Part shown: positions 16,607-23,627 of the stretch, piece by piece
Numbering within the stretch: the stretch's first letter is position 1
Layout of the letters: each line of letters opens with the position of its first letter
NCBI GenBank assembly: GCA_023662705.1
Contig: JAMPIM010000014.1
Coordinates: forward strand, 1-38,504
Source: Candidatus Gastranaerophilales bacterium
Lineage (GTDB): Bacteria; Cyanobacteriota; Vampirovibrionia; Gastranaerophilales; Gastranaerophilaceae
DNA length: 38,504 bases
Reading direction: 5' to 3'
Translations under genes and position numbers: made by a program
The notes under the pieces: model-generated
What the model was told of the DNA's origin: nothing
Database searches by the model: none
Seen by the model: the letters and a program-made list of their open reading frames with translations, nothing else

Positions 16607-17272
16607 CTAAAACCGCAAAATATATCTTATTGGTGTGTTGATTATATCTAAATAATGTTTATAAAATTCCCTTCTAAAAGTATAGTCATCCACTATTTTA
16701 GTTACTGCGTTAGCTGTACCGACATCCAAGAAACGGTAGTCTGTTTTCGCTCGCAAAGGTTCTTGGTGTATTAAAACTTCTTCTGTATTAAAGTTAATAC
16801 TAAGAGTAAACAACATTAATCCCGTTTCTCTTTTAGCTTCAAGTTTGTTTTTATTAAAAGAGGTAATAAAATATTCAGATGTACTAGGGATATACGCACC
16901 TAATAATTCTTGAACATTATATTCTATACAATTTCCTTTTTGAAAATTACACTCTATACGAGTTATATAAGGGCGTGAGAATGTTTCTCCTTTTGTAAAG
17001 GATTTTGTTAAGTAATTGCCTTCAACAATTATAGAATTATCGAAGACTTTAAAATAGAATGGCACAGTTAATATTCTATATTTCAGATAATTTTCTTCAC
17101 GGCCTAATTCAACTATCAAAATAATAAAAAGTAATAACATAATTCCAAAAAACTTTTTAATATTTGTTTTTTTATTTCGTCTTTTGTGCTTCCAGAGCTT
17201 AAAGCGCAGCTTTAAGACCCGCCAAAAACTACGTTTTTTCTTTGGTCTATATTTGTTGATATCAAATGCCAT
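16607..17272 (-). CDS. Unknown single-pass membrane protein (moron candidate)
   Basis: 221 aa from the ATG at 17272; a TTG at 17284 could add four residues. Residues 1-42 are very basic, 44-57 are a hydrophobic membrane segment (FFGIMLLLFIILIV), and the remaining 160 residues would lie on the other side of the membrane, probably outside by the positive-inside rule. There are two Cys close together in the outer part. No family recognised. It is leftward inside a rightward late region and pairs with the secreted protein just upstream (5-bp gap). Confidence 0.75.
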   Translation of the reverse strand: MAFDINKYRPKKKRSFWRVLKLRFKLWKHKRRNKKTNIKKFFGIMLLLFIILIVELGREENYLKYRILTVPFYFKVFDNSIIVEGNYLTKSFTKGETFSRPYITRIECNFQKGNCIEYNVQELLGAYIPSTSEYFITSFNKNKLEAKRETGLMLFTLSINFNTEEVLIHQEPLRAKTDYRFLDVGTANAVTKIVDDYTFRREFYKHYLDIINTPIRYILRF

Positions 17273-17277
17273 ATTTT

Positions 17278-17574
17278 TTACCAAGTTTTTATTCTATGTG
17301 GATTATAATTATTGCCATACATACTTCCGTTATAAACAGGAGTTGTAGAGGTAGGTACATATTGTCCTCGAGAATTATAGCCATAATTAATTTGAGTATT
17401 CCCAACAGATGTTGGAACATAGTTCCCTTGTGCATTATAACCATAGTTTATTCTTTGATTCCCTACTGATATCGGTACATACTGACCCTGCGAATTATAA
17501 CCATAATTAATATTGTCTGCAAACACAGGAATAGCTAACAATAATGAAGCCAATAAACACACAAACTTTTGCAT
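17278..17574 (-). CDS. Secreted protein with three tandem 22-residue repeats (moron candidate)
   Basis: 98 aa from the ATG at 17574 behind AAAGGCGG; an upstream in-frame extension lacks such a site. Residues 1-19 are a Sec signal peptide (MQKFVCLLASLLLAIPVFA) with a good A-D cleavage site. The mature part has three units of the type INYGYNSQGQYVPTSVGN, then a short tail. It is Tyr/Asn/Gln-rich, probably a beta-type surface or periplasmic peptide. Leftward transcription, against the late genes, suggests expression in the lysogen and an effect on the host envelope. That is inference. Confidence 0.8.
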   Translation of the reverse strand: MQKFVCLLASLLLAIPVFADNINYGYNSQGQYVPISVGNQRINYGYNAQGNYVPTSVGNTQINYGYNSRGQYVPTSTTPVYNGSMYGNNYNPHRIKTW

Positions 17575-17729
17575 ACATCCGCCTTTCTTTGCAAGAAGTA
17601 TAGCATGTTTTGCAGGATTGTGCAAATGTCTCCTAACTTTTTTAGGATTGACAAAATAATTTATTTTATAGCAAATGTAAAAATTACGCGTGGGTAAATT
17701 TTTTCACGGTTTTTGGAGGTTGACATAAT

Positions 17730-17749
17730 GCCCGTTTTGTGAATAGTTA
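17730..17749 (+). promoter_or_regulatory. Variant of the GCCCGATT motif (copy 4)
   Basis: GCCCGTTT at 17730 with AATAGTTA at 17742-17749. The same AATAGTTA stands at the same distance in the copy at 20636. Here a TTGACA (17720-17725) precedes, and TAGTTA lies 18 bp after it, so a rightward promoter for the gene cassette starting at 17786 is likely. Confidence 0.5.
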
Positions 17750-17785
17750 TCATAACAATATACATTTACCAGACAAAAAGAGAAT

Positions 17786-18064
17786 ATGCCTATGCAATTT
17801 AGACAGATTTTGAGAACCTTAGGGAAGACCCCTAAGGGCAAGGTTAAGTTACGCGAAATTTTGTACAAGAACCGTCACAGGATGACTACGAGAGAGTTTA
17901 ATATACTGGAATTTACCTATCTTAACCGGTTATCTACCTTTGATGTATCGGAGAAAATAGGGGTTTCAAGTAGTCATTATCATAATGTTTTAAATGCTGC
18001 TCTTTCTAAGTTAGAAGCATTCATTGACAATATGACAATGAGGGAAATTGTAGAAATCCTTTGA
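17786..18064 (+). CDS. Sigma-region-4-like HTH protein
   Basis: 92 aa (ATG at 17786; a second ATG two codons later is equally possible). The order TTREFNILEFTYLNRLSTFD, then VSEKIGVSSSHYHNVLNAAL, is the four-helix region-4 fold of sigma factors, shared with phage late regulators of the ArpU/RinA kind. It heads the cassette between the morons and the tail genes and lies just after a promoter-like motif. A late transcription activator is a reasonable guess. Downstream are two CTCTAGAG palindromes it might bind. Confidence 0.65.
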   Translation: MPMQFRQILRTLGKTPKGKVKLREILYKNRHRMTTREFNILEFTYLNRLSTFDVSEKIGVSSSHYHNVLNAALSKLEAFIDNMTMREIVEIL

Positions 18065-18103
18065 AACTCTAGAGGAATACCTAAAAACTCTAGAGGATTT
18101 TTT
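18064..18103 (+). repeat. Tandem AAACTCTAGAGGA repeat, terminator or operator
   Basis: Two identical 13-bp copies (18064-18076, 18085-18097) lie 21 bp apart, each holding the palindrome CTCTAGAG. Because the palindromes can pair with each other and a six-T run follows the second, this can also be read as a weak terminator. Confidence 0.6.
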
Positions 18104-18141
18104 GAAAAACAACTTTATACTAAGAGTATGGAGGTTATCAG

Positions 18142-18480
18142 ATGTTTAACTATAATCTTTACAATTATAACAATATTTTTGTTGATAGTATTAAGGAGGC
18201 AGAAGCCGCACCTATTGACTTTAGCGGAAATCCTGTATTTTACCTCAACAAAAAAGAAAACGAAGTCTACTTGAAGCAGTTTAATATGCAAACCGGAAAA
18301 ACCTTTTTTGGTAAATACGTCTTTGCTCCAATTGTACCTCAAGAAGAACCGCAAAAGGTTGACAATGAAATTATGGAAACCTTAAAAAGACTTGAAGATA
18401 AATGCAATTATTTATACGAAAGAATCGAAGACAAAGAAGTAAGAACAAAAAAAGAAAAGGCGGTAAAAGATGTTGAATAA
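18142..18480 (+). CDS. Unknown cassette protein with C-terminal coiled coil
   Basis: 112 aa. The first half is Asn/Tyr/Phe-rich and beta-like (PIDFSGNPVFYLNKKENEVYLK, split by turns). From about residue 78 it forms a heptad coiled coil (IMETLKRLEDKCNYLYERI). The same architecture, a VYFINKKExxxYVKxF-like core followed by a coiled coil, recurs in the small-gene cassettes of many gut phages, where it has no assigned role. The start follows ATGGAGG. It overlaps the next gene by 11 bp. Confidence 0.7.
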   Translation: MFNYNLYNYNNIFVDSIKEAEAAPIDFSGNPVFYLNKKENEVYLKQFNMQTGKTFFGKYVFAPIVPQEEPQKVDNEIMETLKRLEDKCNYLYERIEDKEVRTKKEKAVKDVE

Positions 18481-18715
18481 TATACTACACAATATTGTTA
18501 TGCAAAAATTAGGCCCTGATGCACGTTCACAATTTGAAAGTTTCCAACGTATGGCGGTGCAAAGCGGAAACCCAGAACAATATATGATGCAGCAATTAGG
18601 CAATAATCCTGTATTTCAAAAAGTTATGAATATTAGACAAAACAAAACCCCTGAAGAATTTAACAATTATCTAGGTAATTTATATAGTTCTCTAAACAAC
18701 CAAAACATGGCTTAG
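18470..18715 (+). CDS. Unknown small helical cassette protein
   Basis: 81 aa, Gln/Asn/Met-rich and helical (FQRMAVQSGNPEQYMMQQLG). Proteins of this size and composition follow the coiled-coil protein in related gut-phage cassettes. Starts behind AAAGGCGG inside the end of the previous gene, so the two are translationally coupled. No function known. Confidence 0.7.
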   Translation: MLNNILHNIVMQKLGPDARSQFESFQRMAVQSGNPEQYMMQQLGNNPVFQKVMNIRQNKTPEEFNNYLGNLYSSLNNQNMA

Positions 18716-18753
18716 AGAAAGAAAAACCGCTTAAAAGCGTGATGTACCACTTA

Positions 18754-18765
18754 GACCTATAGGTC
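18754..18765. repeat. Palindrome GACCTATAGGTC
   Basis: A perfect 12-bp palindrome in the 99-bp gap before the Gly/Cys-rich gene. There is no T-run, so an operator or RNA processing site is more likely than a terminator. Confidence 0.4.
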
Positions 18766-18814
18766 GCGGGTGTGATTGATAGTTACACAGTTAAAACATG
18801 GAAAGAGGTACATT

Positions 18815-19507
18815 ATGGAAAACTTATCAGCAGCTGACATTGCAGCAGTTACAAGACCAAGCTACGGAATGGGTGGCGGTTACGGTATGGGCGGATTTGG
18901 CGGTGATTGGCTCGCTATCCTTGTTCTTTTCGCTTTATTTGGCGGTTGGGGCGGAGGCTTCGGCGGTGGATTTGGCGGAGGCGGCGCAAGTATCGGTATG
19001 CAAAACGGTTTTGACACCCAAACTCTATTAAGAGGTCAAGAAGGTATCAAAAACGGTTTATGCGATGGATTCTATGCAATGAATACAAGCAACTTGCAAG
19101 CTCAAAACCAATTACAACGCGATTTATGCTCTGGATTTGCAGCGATTAACGCAGGAATAGCAGAAAACCGCTACAGCGCTAAGGATTGTTGCTGCGAAAC
19201 ACAGCGTTTAATTGAAGGTGTTAAATATGCTAATCAGCAAAACACTTGCGATATCGTAAACGCTATTCACGCAGAAGGTAATGCAACAAGAGATTTGATT
19301 ACTCAAAACAAAATCGAAGCTATGCAAACTAAGATTACAGAGCTTACAGCTCTTGCACAGTCTAAAGACTTGGCAATCTCTCAAGCTAATCAAAATGCAT
19401 ACTTGATTAACAAGTTGCAACCTTGCCCAATCCCTGCATATATTACCTGCAACCCTAATCAAGCAGTGAATACATGCGGATGCAACGGTTATAGCCAATT
19501 CGCGTAG
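18815..19507 (+). CDS. Gly-rich, Cys-containing putative structural protein of the gut-phage cassette
   Basis: 230 aa from the ATG at 18815 (AAAGAGG site). Residues 14-60 are extremely Gly-rich around a hydrophobic segment (DWLAILVLFALFGGWGGG). The middle has the signature CCCETQRLIE (128-137 region) and a coiled coil, and the C-terminus is YLINKLQPCPIPAYITCNPN followed by several Cys. This arrangement is a known, uncharacterised protein family abundant in phages of gut Clostridia and other gut bacteria; a virion or membrane role has been suggested only by position. A strong hairpin follows. Expression is probably late and high. Confidence 0.75.
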   Translation: MENLSAADIAAVTRPSYGMGGGYGMGGFGGDWLAILVLFALFGGWGGGFGGGFGGGGASIGMQNGFDTQTLLRGQEGIKNGLCDGFYAMNTSNLQAQNQLQRDLCSGFAAINAGIAENRYSAKDCCCETQRLIEGVKYANQQNTCDIVNAIHAEGNATRDLITQNKIEAMQTKITELTALAQSKDLAISQANQNAYLINKLQPCPIPAYITCNPNQAVNTCGCNGYSQFA

Positions 19508-19514
19508 AAAGTTT

Positions 19515-19547
19515 AAAGGGTGGGTACAAATTGTACCCTACCCTTTT
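19515..19547 (+). terminator. Hairpin terminator after the Gly/Cys-rich gene
   Basis: AAAGGGTGGGTACAA pairs with TTGTACCCTACCCTTT (one bulged base), followed by only a short T tail. It is probably a partial terminator or mRNA-stabilising 3' end. Confidence 0.65.
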
Positions 19548-19572
19548 CGTAAGACAAAACAGAGGTGATAAT

Positions 19573-19908
19573 ATGTGCAATACTTGTAGAATAAACCATA
19601 GAATTGAAACAGTTACAGCAACAGCGGCAAACGTAGTGTTAACCGTTTCAAATGACACTAATATAAGCTCACTAGAACCGTTTAACCTTATTGCAGGATG
19701 TCAGCCTATCAGCACAGCTGTAACAGGCGCGCCGCTCCCTGTACAAGTTACTGTAAACGGTACGGCAGTAGCTTTATTGAATAGGTTCGCATTGCAAATT
19801 TTAAGCAACAGAGTACCAAGAAGAGCACAGGGTACTTACGTTGTACCTGCAACAGGTGCTCCTTATGTAATACTACACACAACGCCTTGCAATAGAGCTA
19901 ATGCGTAG
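19573..19908 (+). CDS. Small Cys-containing cassette protein
   Basis: 111 aa from the ATG at 19573 (AGAGGTGATAAT). It starts MCNTCRINHR and continues as a beta-rich domain (NVVLTVSNDTNISSLEPFNL) ending with HTTPCNR. A protein of this type regularly follows the Gly/Cys-rich protein in gut-phage genomes. It may be a small jelly-roll or decoration protein; the function is unknown. The longer frame from 19531 would start inside the preceding hairpin and is rejected. Confidence 0.7.
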   Translation: MCNTCRINHRIETVTATAANVVLTVSNDTNISSLEPFNLIAGCQPISTAVTGAPLPVQVTVNGTAVALLNRFALQILSNRVPRRAQGTYVVPATGAPYVILHTTPCNRANA

Positions 19909-19917
19909 GAGGTTAAA

Positions 19918-20577
19918 ATGGATAAAATATCAGAAAAAATAGAATATTTGATGGAAAAATGTCCTGAAAAGGTAGTTGAGTTCGCCAGACACATGTACAA
20001 ACATGACCCAGAAGCAGTAGAGCGTATGCTTGAAACTTTTGAAGATGATGGACATTTAACAAATAAACGTAAATATGATGAGCTTATACAAAAAGTTAAA
20101 TGGACAAATGGTAACGGCAAAGGTGAACGTTGGAATTTTGAAGATGTCAAAAAAGCTTCAAAAATTGATTTTGCCAATGTTGATTATACAGAGTTTGATT
20201 TTGCCTATCTTGTGAACATGCTTTATGCAAAATGTTGTAAAGAATTTACAGATATGAGTTTTTACATCAAATTAGCCAAATGTCTGCTCGAAGATAAAGA
20301 CGAAGAAACAAAAGTTTACAGAGGTGCTTATTCTAACAATAAAAAGCATAGTCAACGTGGTGCACAGAATTATTATAACGAAAACCGTAGTTATAATGAA
20401 AATCGCGGATATGATGATTATGACGATTACAACGAAGAAAATCGCCGTAGAAGAAGATATAGAAGTGAGCGGATGGATGATTACGAAAACAGAAGCTATA
20501 ACGAAGATAACAGATATTCCGATAGACGCTCATATAATGAATACCAGGATAGAGGCGGATTTTTCCGACAAAATTAG
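19918..20577 (+). CDS. DUF7841-like cassette protein with Arg/Tyr-rich tail
   Basis: 219 aa. Residues 1-130 are a helical domain with the family pattern KVKWTNGNGKGERWNFEDVK, then DFAYLVNMLYAKCCKEF, which I associate with DUF7841 of gut phages. From about 140 the protein turns into a disordered tail of RSYNE/NRGYDDYDD repeats rich in Arg, Tyr, Asp and Asn, possibly RNA- or condensate-prone. It closes the cassette and is followed by a perfect terminator. Function unknown. Confidence 0.7.
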   Translation: MDKISEKIEYLMEKCPEKVVEFARHMYKHDPEAVERMLETFEDDGHLTNKRKYDELIQKVKWTNGNGKGERWNFEDVKKASKIDFANVDYTEFDFAYLVNMLYAKCCKEFTDMSFYIKLAKCLLEDKDEETKVYRGAYSNNKKHSQRGAQNYYNENRSYNENRGYDDYDDYNEENRRRRRYRSERMDDYENRSYNEDNRYSDRRSYNEYQDRGGFFRQN

Positions 20578-20600
20578 AAAGAGCATACTCCATATTCATA

Positions 20601-20626
20601 ATGACCCTAATATTAGGGTCATTTTT
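20601..20626 (+). terminator. Perfect palindromic terminator before the tail-fibre module
   Basis: A 22-bp perfect palindrome centred on CCTAATATTAGG is followed by TTTTT. It separates the cassette from the tail-fibre operon. Confidence 0.85.
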
Positions 20627-20635
20627 ATTAAAATT

Positions 20636-20655
20636 GCCCGATTCCCAAATAGTTA
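20636..20655 (+). promoter_or_regulatory. Recurrent intergenic motif GCCCGATT, copy 5
   Basis: GCCCGATT (20636-20643) with AATAGTTA at 20648-20655 lies immediately after a terminator and 44 bp before the first tail-fibre gene. It has the same two-part arrangement as at 17730, supporting a promoter or activator role. Confidence 0.5.
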
Positions 20656-20679
20656 AACTGAAAAAAAGAGGAGTAATAA

Positions 20680-21210
20680 ATGGCAGATTATTTGAAAAAT
20701 TTTGCGGAGAATGAAGTAATTAAGGCTTCTGATACTAATAGCAATAACCAATATTTATTAGACAGAATCAATAATAATTATACCTTATTAAAAACATGGT
20801 TAGATGGTGAAACAGGGCGTATAAACTCTAATATTCAATCAGGTGATGCAACTCTTCAAGCTGCCTTAGACAAACTTGAAGAAAGTATAAATGAACGATT
20901 TAACAGCAGAATATTTACAGAAAAAACACTTGCAGTTAAGGTCGGAACTATAGACTTGTCTACTTATCTTCCAGAAGATAATCAACAATATTTGGTATTT
21001 ATCAATGCAAAAAGACAATCTAATAGTGGCACATTGACAGCAAAAACCGATGTTATGACTGTTGCCCGTACATTATACCAAATGGATAGCGACTATGGTA
21101 GAACATCAGCCGCGGCAATACTTGCGACTGTACCAGTCGGGAGCGGTCGTGAATTGGTTTTATCTGGTGTAGCTGATTGGATAAACCTTTGTGGTTATAT
21201 AAAAATTTAA
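20680..21210 (+). CDS. Tail fibre-associated protein
   Basis: 176 aa, first gene of the fibre module. Residues 1-75 are helical and trimeric-coil-like (DRINNNYTLLKTWLDGETGR). Residues 80-176 form a beta domain (TLAVKVGTIDLSTYLPEDNQ; GSGRELVLSGVADW). This shape suits a fibre that anchors to the tail by its N-terminus. No family recognised. Strong AGAGGAG start; 16 bp from the next gene. Confidence 0.6.
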   Translation: MADYLKNFAENEVIKASDTNSNNQYLLDRINNNYTLLKTWLDGETGRINSNIQSGDATLQAALDKLEESINERFNSRIFTEKTLAVKVGTIDLSTYLPEDNQQYLVFINAKRQSNSGTLTAKTDVMTVARTLYQMDSDYGRTSAAAILATVPVGSGRELVLSGVADWINLCGYIKI

Positions 21211-21226
21211 GATTTGAGGGGTTATA

Positions 21227-21601
21227 ATGGCTTTTTTAATGGATGAAAATTGTAATATTACAATGATTCAGGGAGATAGCGGGCAAATAGTTGTAAATAA
21301 TTTACCTGTGGACAAAGATTATATTGTTTATTTTGCTATACAAGACTCCGAAAGAAACCCTATTGGAGAAGAGGTAAGTGTCGAAGCGAGGAGAAAGAGT
21401 TCTGTAACGATTGAATTAGTTGGAGCATTAACGGACTTATTAGTTGTTCCCGAAGAGAGTAAAAAAACAACTTATTATTACGGGATTAAAATCTGCTCTT
21501 TAGAAAAAAACACAGAAGAAACCCTCGTATTAGGAAATGGCGGTATTGGAACTGTTAACACGATGACAGTTTATCCTAGAAAAGTAAGGGGTATTGAATA
21601 A
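21227..21601 (+). CDS. Unknown tail-module protein
   Basis: 124 aa, beta-rich (NITMIQGDSGQIVVNNLPV). The opening F-x-MDENCNITMIQGDSG is typical of small proteins in front of fibre genes that begin MTIQGDTxxI, perhaps a baseplate- or fibre-connecting Ig-like domain. It overlaps the next gene by one base (TAATG). Role inferred from position. Confidence 0.55.
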   Translation: MAFLMDENCNITMIQGDSGQIVVNNLPVDKDYIVYFAIQDSERNPIGEEVSVEARRKSSVTIELVGALTDLLVVPEESKKTTYYYGIKICSLEKNTEETLVLGNGGIGTVNTMTVYPRKVRGIE

Positions 21602-22365
21602 TGGCTGAAAATTCTGTTGATATTTCTGTCAGCGTACCTTCTAGTGGGCATTCAATAAATGTTTTTGTCCCGGGTTCAACGGGAGAAGTTACAGCACGTG
21701 ATAATCTAGCCCAAACTTATGCTGAATGGGCACGACTCTGGGCTATTAAAATAGGAGATAAGGTCAATGGTGACGATTATTCTTCTAAGTATTATGCTCA
21801 GCAAGCCAGATATTCTTCTGAAAGTGCAAAATTAAGCGAAAATAGCTGCGAAGCATATATTATTATGTTGCAAAACAACTATAATATATATTCAGAAGCA
21901 ATAGAACATTTATACAATGAATTTACATTGGAAGTTGAATCAAGCCTTCAAAGTGCTAAAGATTGGGCGACCAAGACTAATGGTACAGTAGATGGCGAAG
22001 ATTATTCTTCTAAGCATTATGCAATGATTTCGCAAGATAAAGCAGAAGAATGTAAAAATGTAGTTGTTGAAGTAGAAGGGGTTAAAACAACTATTCTGCA
22101 AGAATTGGCAGACGGAGTAAATTCTGCTTTATCTGAGGTTGAAAGTGCAACACAAGAAGCAATTACTACCGTAGAAACGACTAGTACGAATGCTGTAAAT
22201 ACAGTTCAAAGTGCAGGCAATACCGTAATTAACAAAATAATGAATTTAGGCATAACAGGTTTAGAAGTTAGTTTCAGGGAAGAAGATAAAACTCTTGTAT
22301 TTTCTGATTTAAACTATGAAGCAATCGCAAATGCTTTAGATTCTGTTAATGGAGAGGTGATTTAA
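21601..22365 (+). CDS. Tail fibre protein with two WAxxxG repeat units
   Basis: 254 aa. Two related units, EWARLWAIKIGDKVNGDDYSS and DWATKTNGTVDGEDYSS, are the well-known tail-fibre repeat (WAxxxxGxVxGxxYSAKxYA) of Gram-negative and gut phages. Between and after them are long helical stretches, and the C-terminus is a helical coiled coil rich in Thr, Val and Glu (QEAITTVETTSTNAVNTVQS). It ends in the ATG of the next gene. Likely a proximal fibre. Confidence 0.75.
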   Translation: MAENSVDISVSVPSSGHSINVFVPGSTGEVTARDNLAQTYAEWARLWAIKIGDKVNGDDYSSKYYAQQARYSSESAKLSENSCEAYIIMLQNNYNIYSEAIEHLYNEFTLEVESSLQSAKDWATKTNGTVDGEDYSSKHYAMISQDKAEECKNVVVEVEGVKTTILQELADGVNSALSEVESATQEAITTVETTSTNAVNTVQSAGNTVINKIMNLGITGLEVSFREEDKTLVFSDLNYEAIANALDSVNGEVI

Positions 22366-23393
22366 TGGGAACGCTTTCTAAAAAGGTGGAATATCTTCTT
22401 GAAACAAAGAAAGTTATAAAAGATGCGCTTAATCGTAAAGGTGCGAGAATTGTAGAAAGTGACAGTTTCCGGAGTTATGGTAAAGTTATTGACGAACTGG
22501 ATATAAATCCACCTGTTAATAATCAGAATTTAACTGTTACTGAGAACGGTGTGTATAGTGCTGAGAGTGGTTATACAGGACTTGCAGAGGTGACTGTAGC
22601 AGTACCGGAAAAAGAGTTTAAAACACAGGAGAAGACTGCTAATGAAAACGGAGAAGTGTTACCGGATGAGGGTTACGACGGATTAAGCAAAGTTATAGTT
22701 AATGTGCCTCAAGAAAGCAGTGGAAGTAGTAGCGGTAGCTATGATGAGTGTATTCCGTTGGAAATTAAGGATGGTGTATTACAGAGACCTACAGAACCGT
22801 TTACATGGAGTAGTAGTGCGACAAGAATTGAAGAACTGACATTACAAAACGTGTTCCAGAGCTACGCCAACTTAACTTCGGTAAATTTAAGCAAAGTTAC
22901 TAGTATTGCCTTGTGCGGAATGGATGGGGCATTCTTTATGTGCAAGAACTTAACTTCGGTAAATTTAAGCCATCTTGTTAGCATAGAAGATAATGGATTA
23001 AGCAGCGTATGTGCATTTTGTTCCAAATTAACTTCTGTAGATTTAAGCAACCTGACTAGCGTTGGCCCTTCGGGAATGATTAACGCGTTTATGGGTTGTG
23101 AAAATTTGGAAACAATAGAGTTTAACAATCTTAGCAGTATCAGCGATGACGGAATGTTACAAGCCTTTTACGATTGTACAAGTTTAAAAAATGTATCATT
23201 TCCATCTTTAAAATCAACTTCTTTTACTGGGAGTTTTCAGGGTGAATTCAATATGATGCTAAGAAAAGTTCCAGATTGTACTGTGCACTTCCCAAGCAAC
23301 CTAGAAAGCGTAATCGGTGAATGGTCAGATGTTACATCAGGTTTTGGTGGCATTAATACAACAGTGTTATTCGACCTGCCCGCTACAGAATAG
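22365..23393 (+). CDS. Receptor-binding tail protein with BspA-like leucine-rich repeats
   Basis: 342 aa. Residues 1-50 are helical. Residues 56-115 hold two copies of a TxNGxYxxExGYxGLxxVxVxVP motif, common in gut-phage tail proteins. A Ser/Gly linker (near 120) follows. Residues 145-290 are four or five leucine-rich repeats of the BspA (LRR_5) type (LTSVNLSKVTSI, LTSVNLSHLVSI, LTSVDLSNLTSV, LETIEFNNLSSI). In the DNA, blocks at about 22868 and 22948 share 24 identical bases. BspA-type LRRs mediate adhesion in gut bacteria, so a host-receptor role is likely. Confidence 0.75.
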   Translation: MGTLSKKVEYLLETKKVIKDALNRKGARIVESDSFRSYGKVIDELDINPPVNNQNLTVTENGVYSAESGYTGLAEVTVAVPEKEFKTQEKTANENGEVLPDEGYDGLSKVIVNVPQESSGSSSGSYDECIPLEIKDGVLQRPTEPFTWSSSATRIEELTLQNVFQSYANLTSVNLSKVTSIALCGMDGAFFMCKNLTSVNLSHLVSIEDNGLSSVCAFCSKLTSVDLSNLTSVGPSGMINAFMGCENLETIEFNNLSSISDDGMLQAFYDCTSLKNVSFPSLKSTSFTGSFQGEFNMMLRKVPDCTVHFPSNLESVIGEWSDVTSGFGGINTTVLFDLPATE

Positions 23394-23402
23394 GAGATAA
23401 TT

Positions 23403-23627
23403 ATGGAAACAAGAACAACATATATAGGAATTTTGGACGGTAAACGCGGATTCTTCTGCGGATTTAAACCTGATGGATTAATGGTAGAAGAAGAACGTGA
23501 AGTCTTATATCCGGATGAAGGTTATAGACTTAAGCACAAAGAAACAGAAGAGACAAGCGCCTGTGTATGGTTAAGATATGGTGATAAGGCAGAAAACTAC
23601 GAAGAGGTAAAAGTAAATGAAGGTTAA
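23403..23627 (+). CDS. Small unknown tail-module protein
   Basis: 74 aa, acidic and beta-rich (TYIGILDGKRGFFCGFKPDG), with TAGGAGA start. Very short proteins like this between fibre genes are often chaperones or peptides that cap the fibre, but there is no family evidence. It overlaps the following fibre gene by 11 bp, implying coupled translation. Confidence 0.6.
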   Translation: METRTTYIGILDGKRGFFCGFKPDGLMVEEEREVLYPDEGYRLKHKETEETSACVWLRYGDKAENYEEVKVNEG

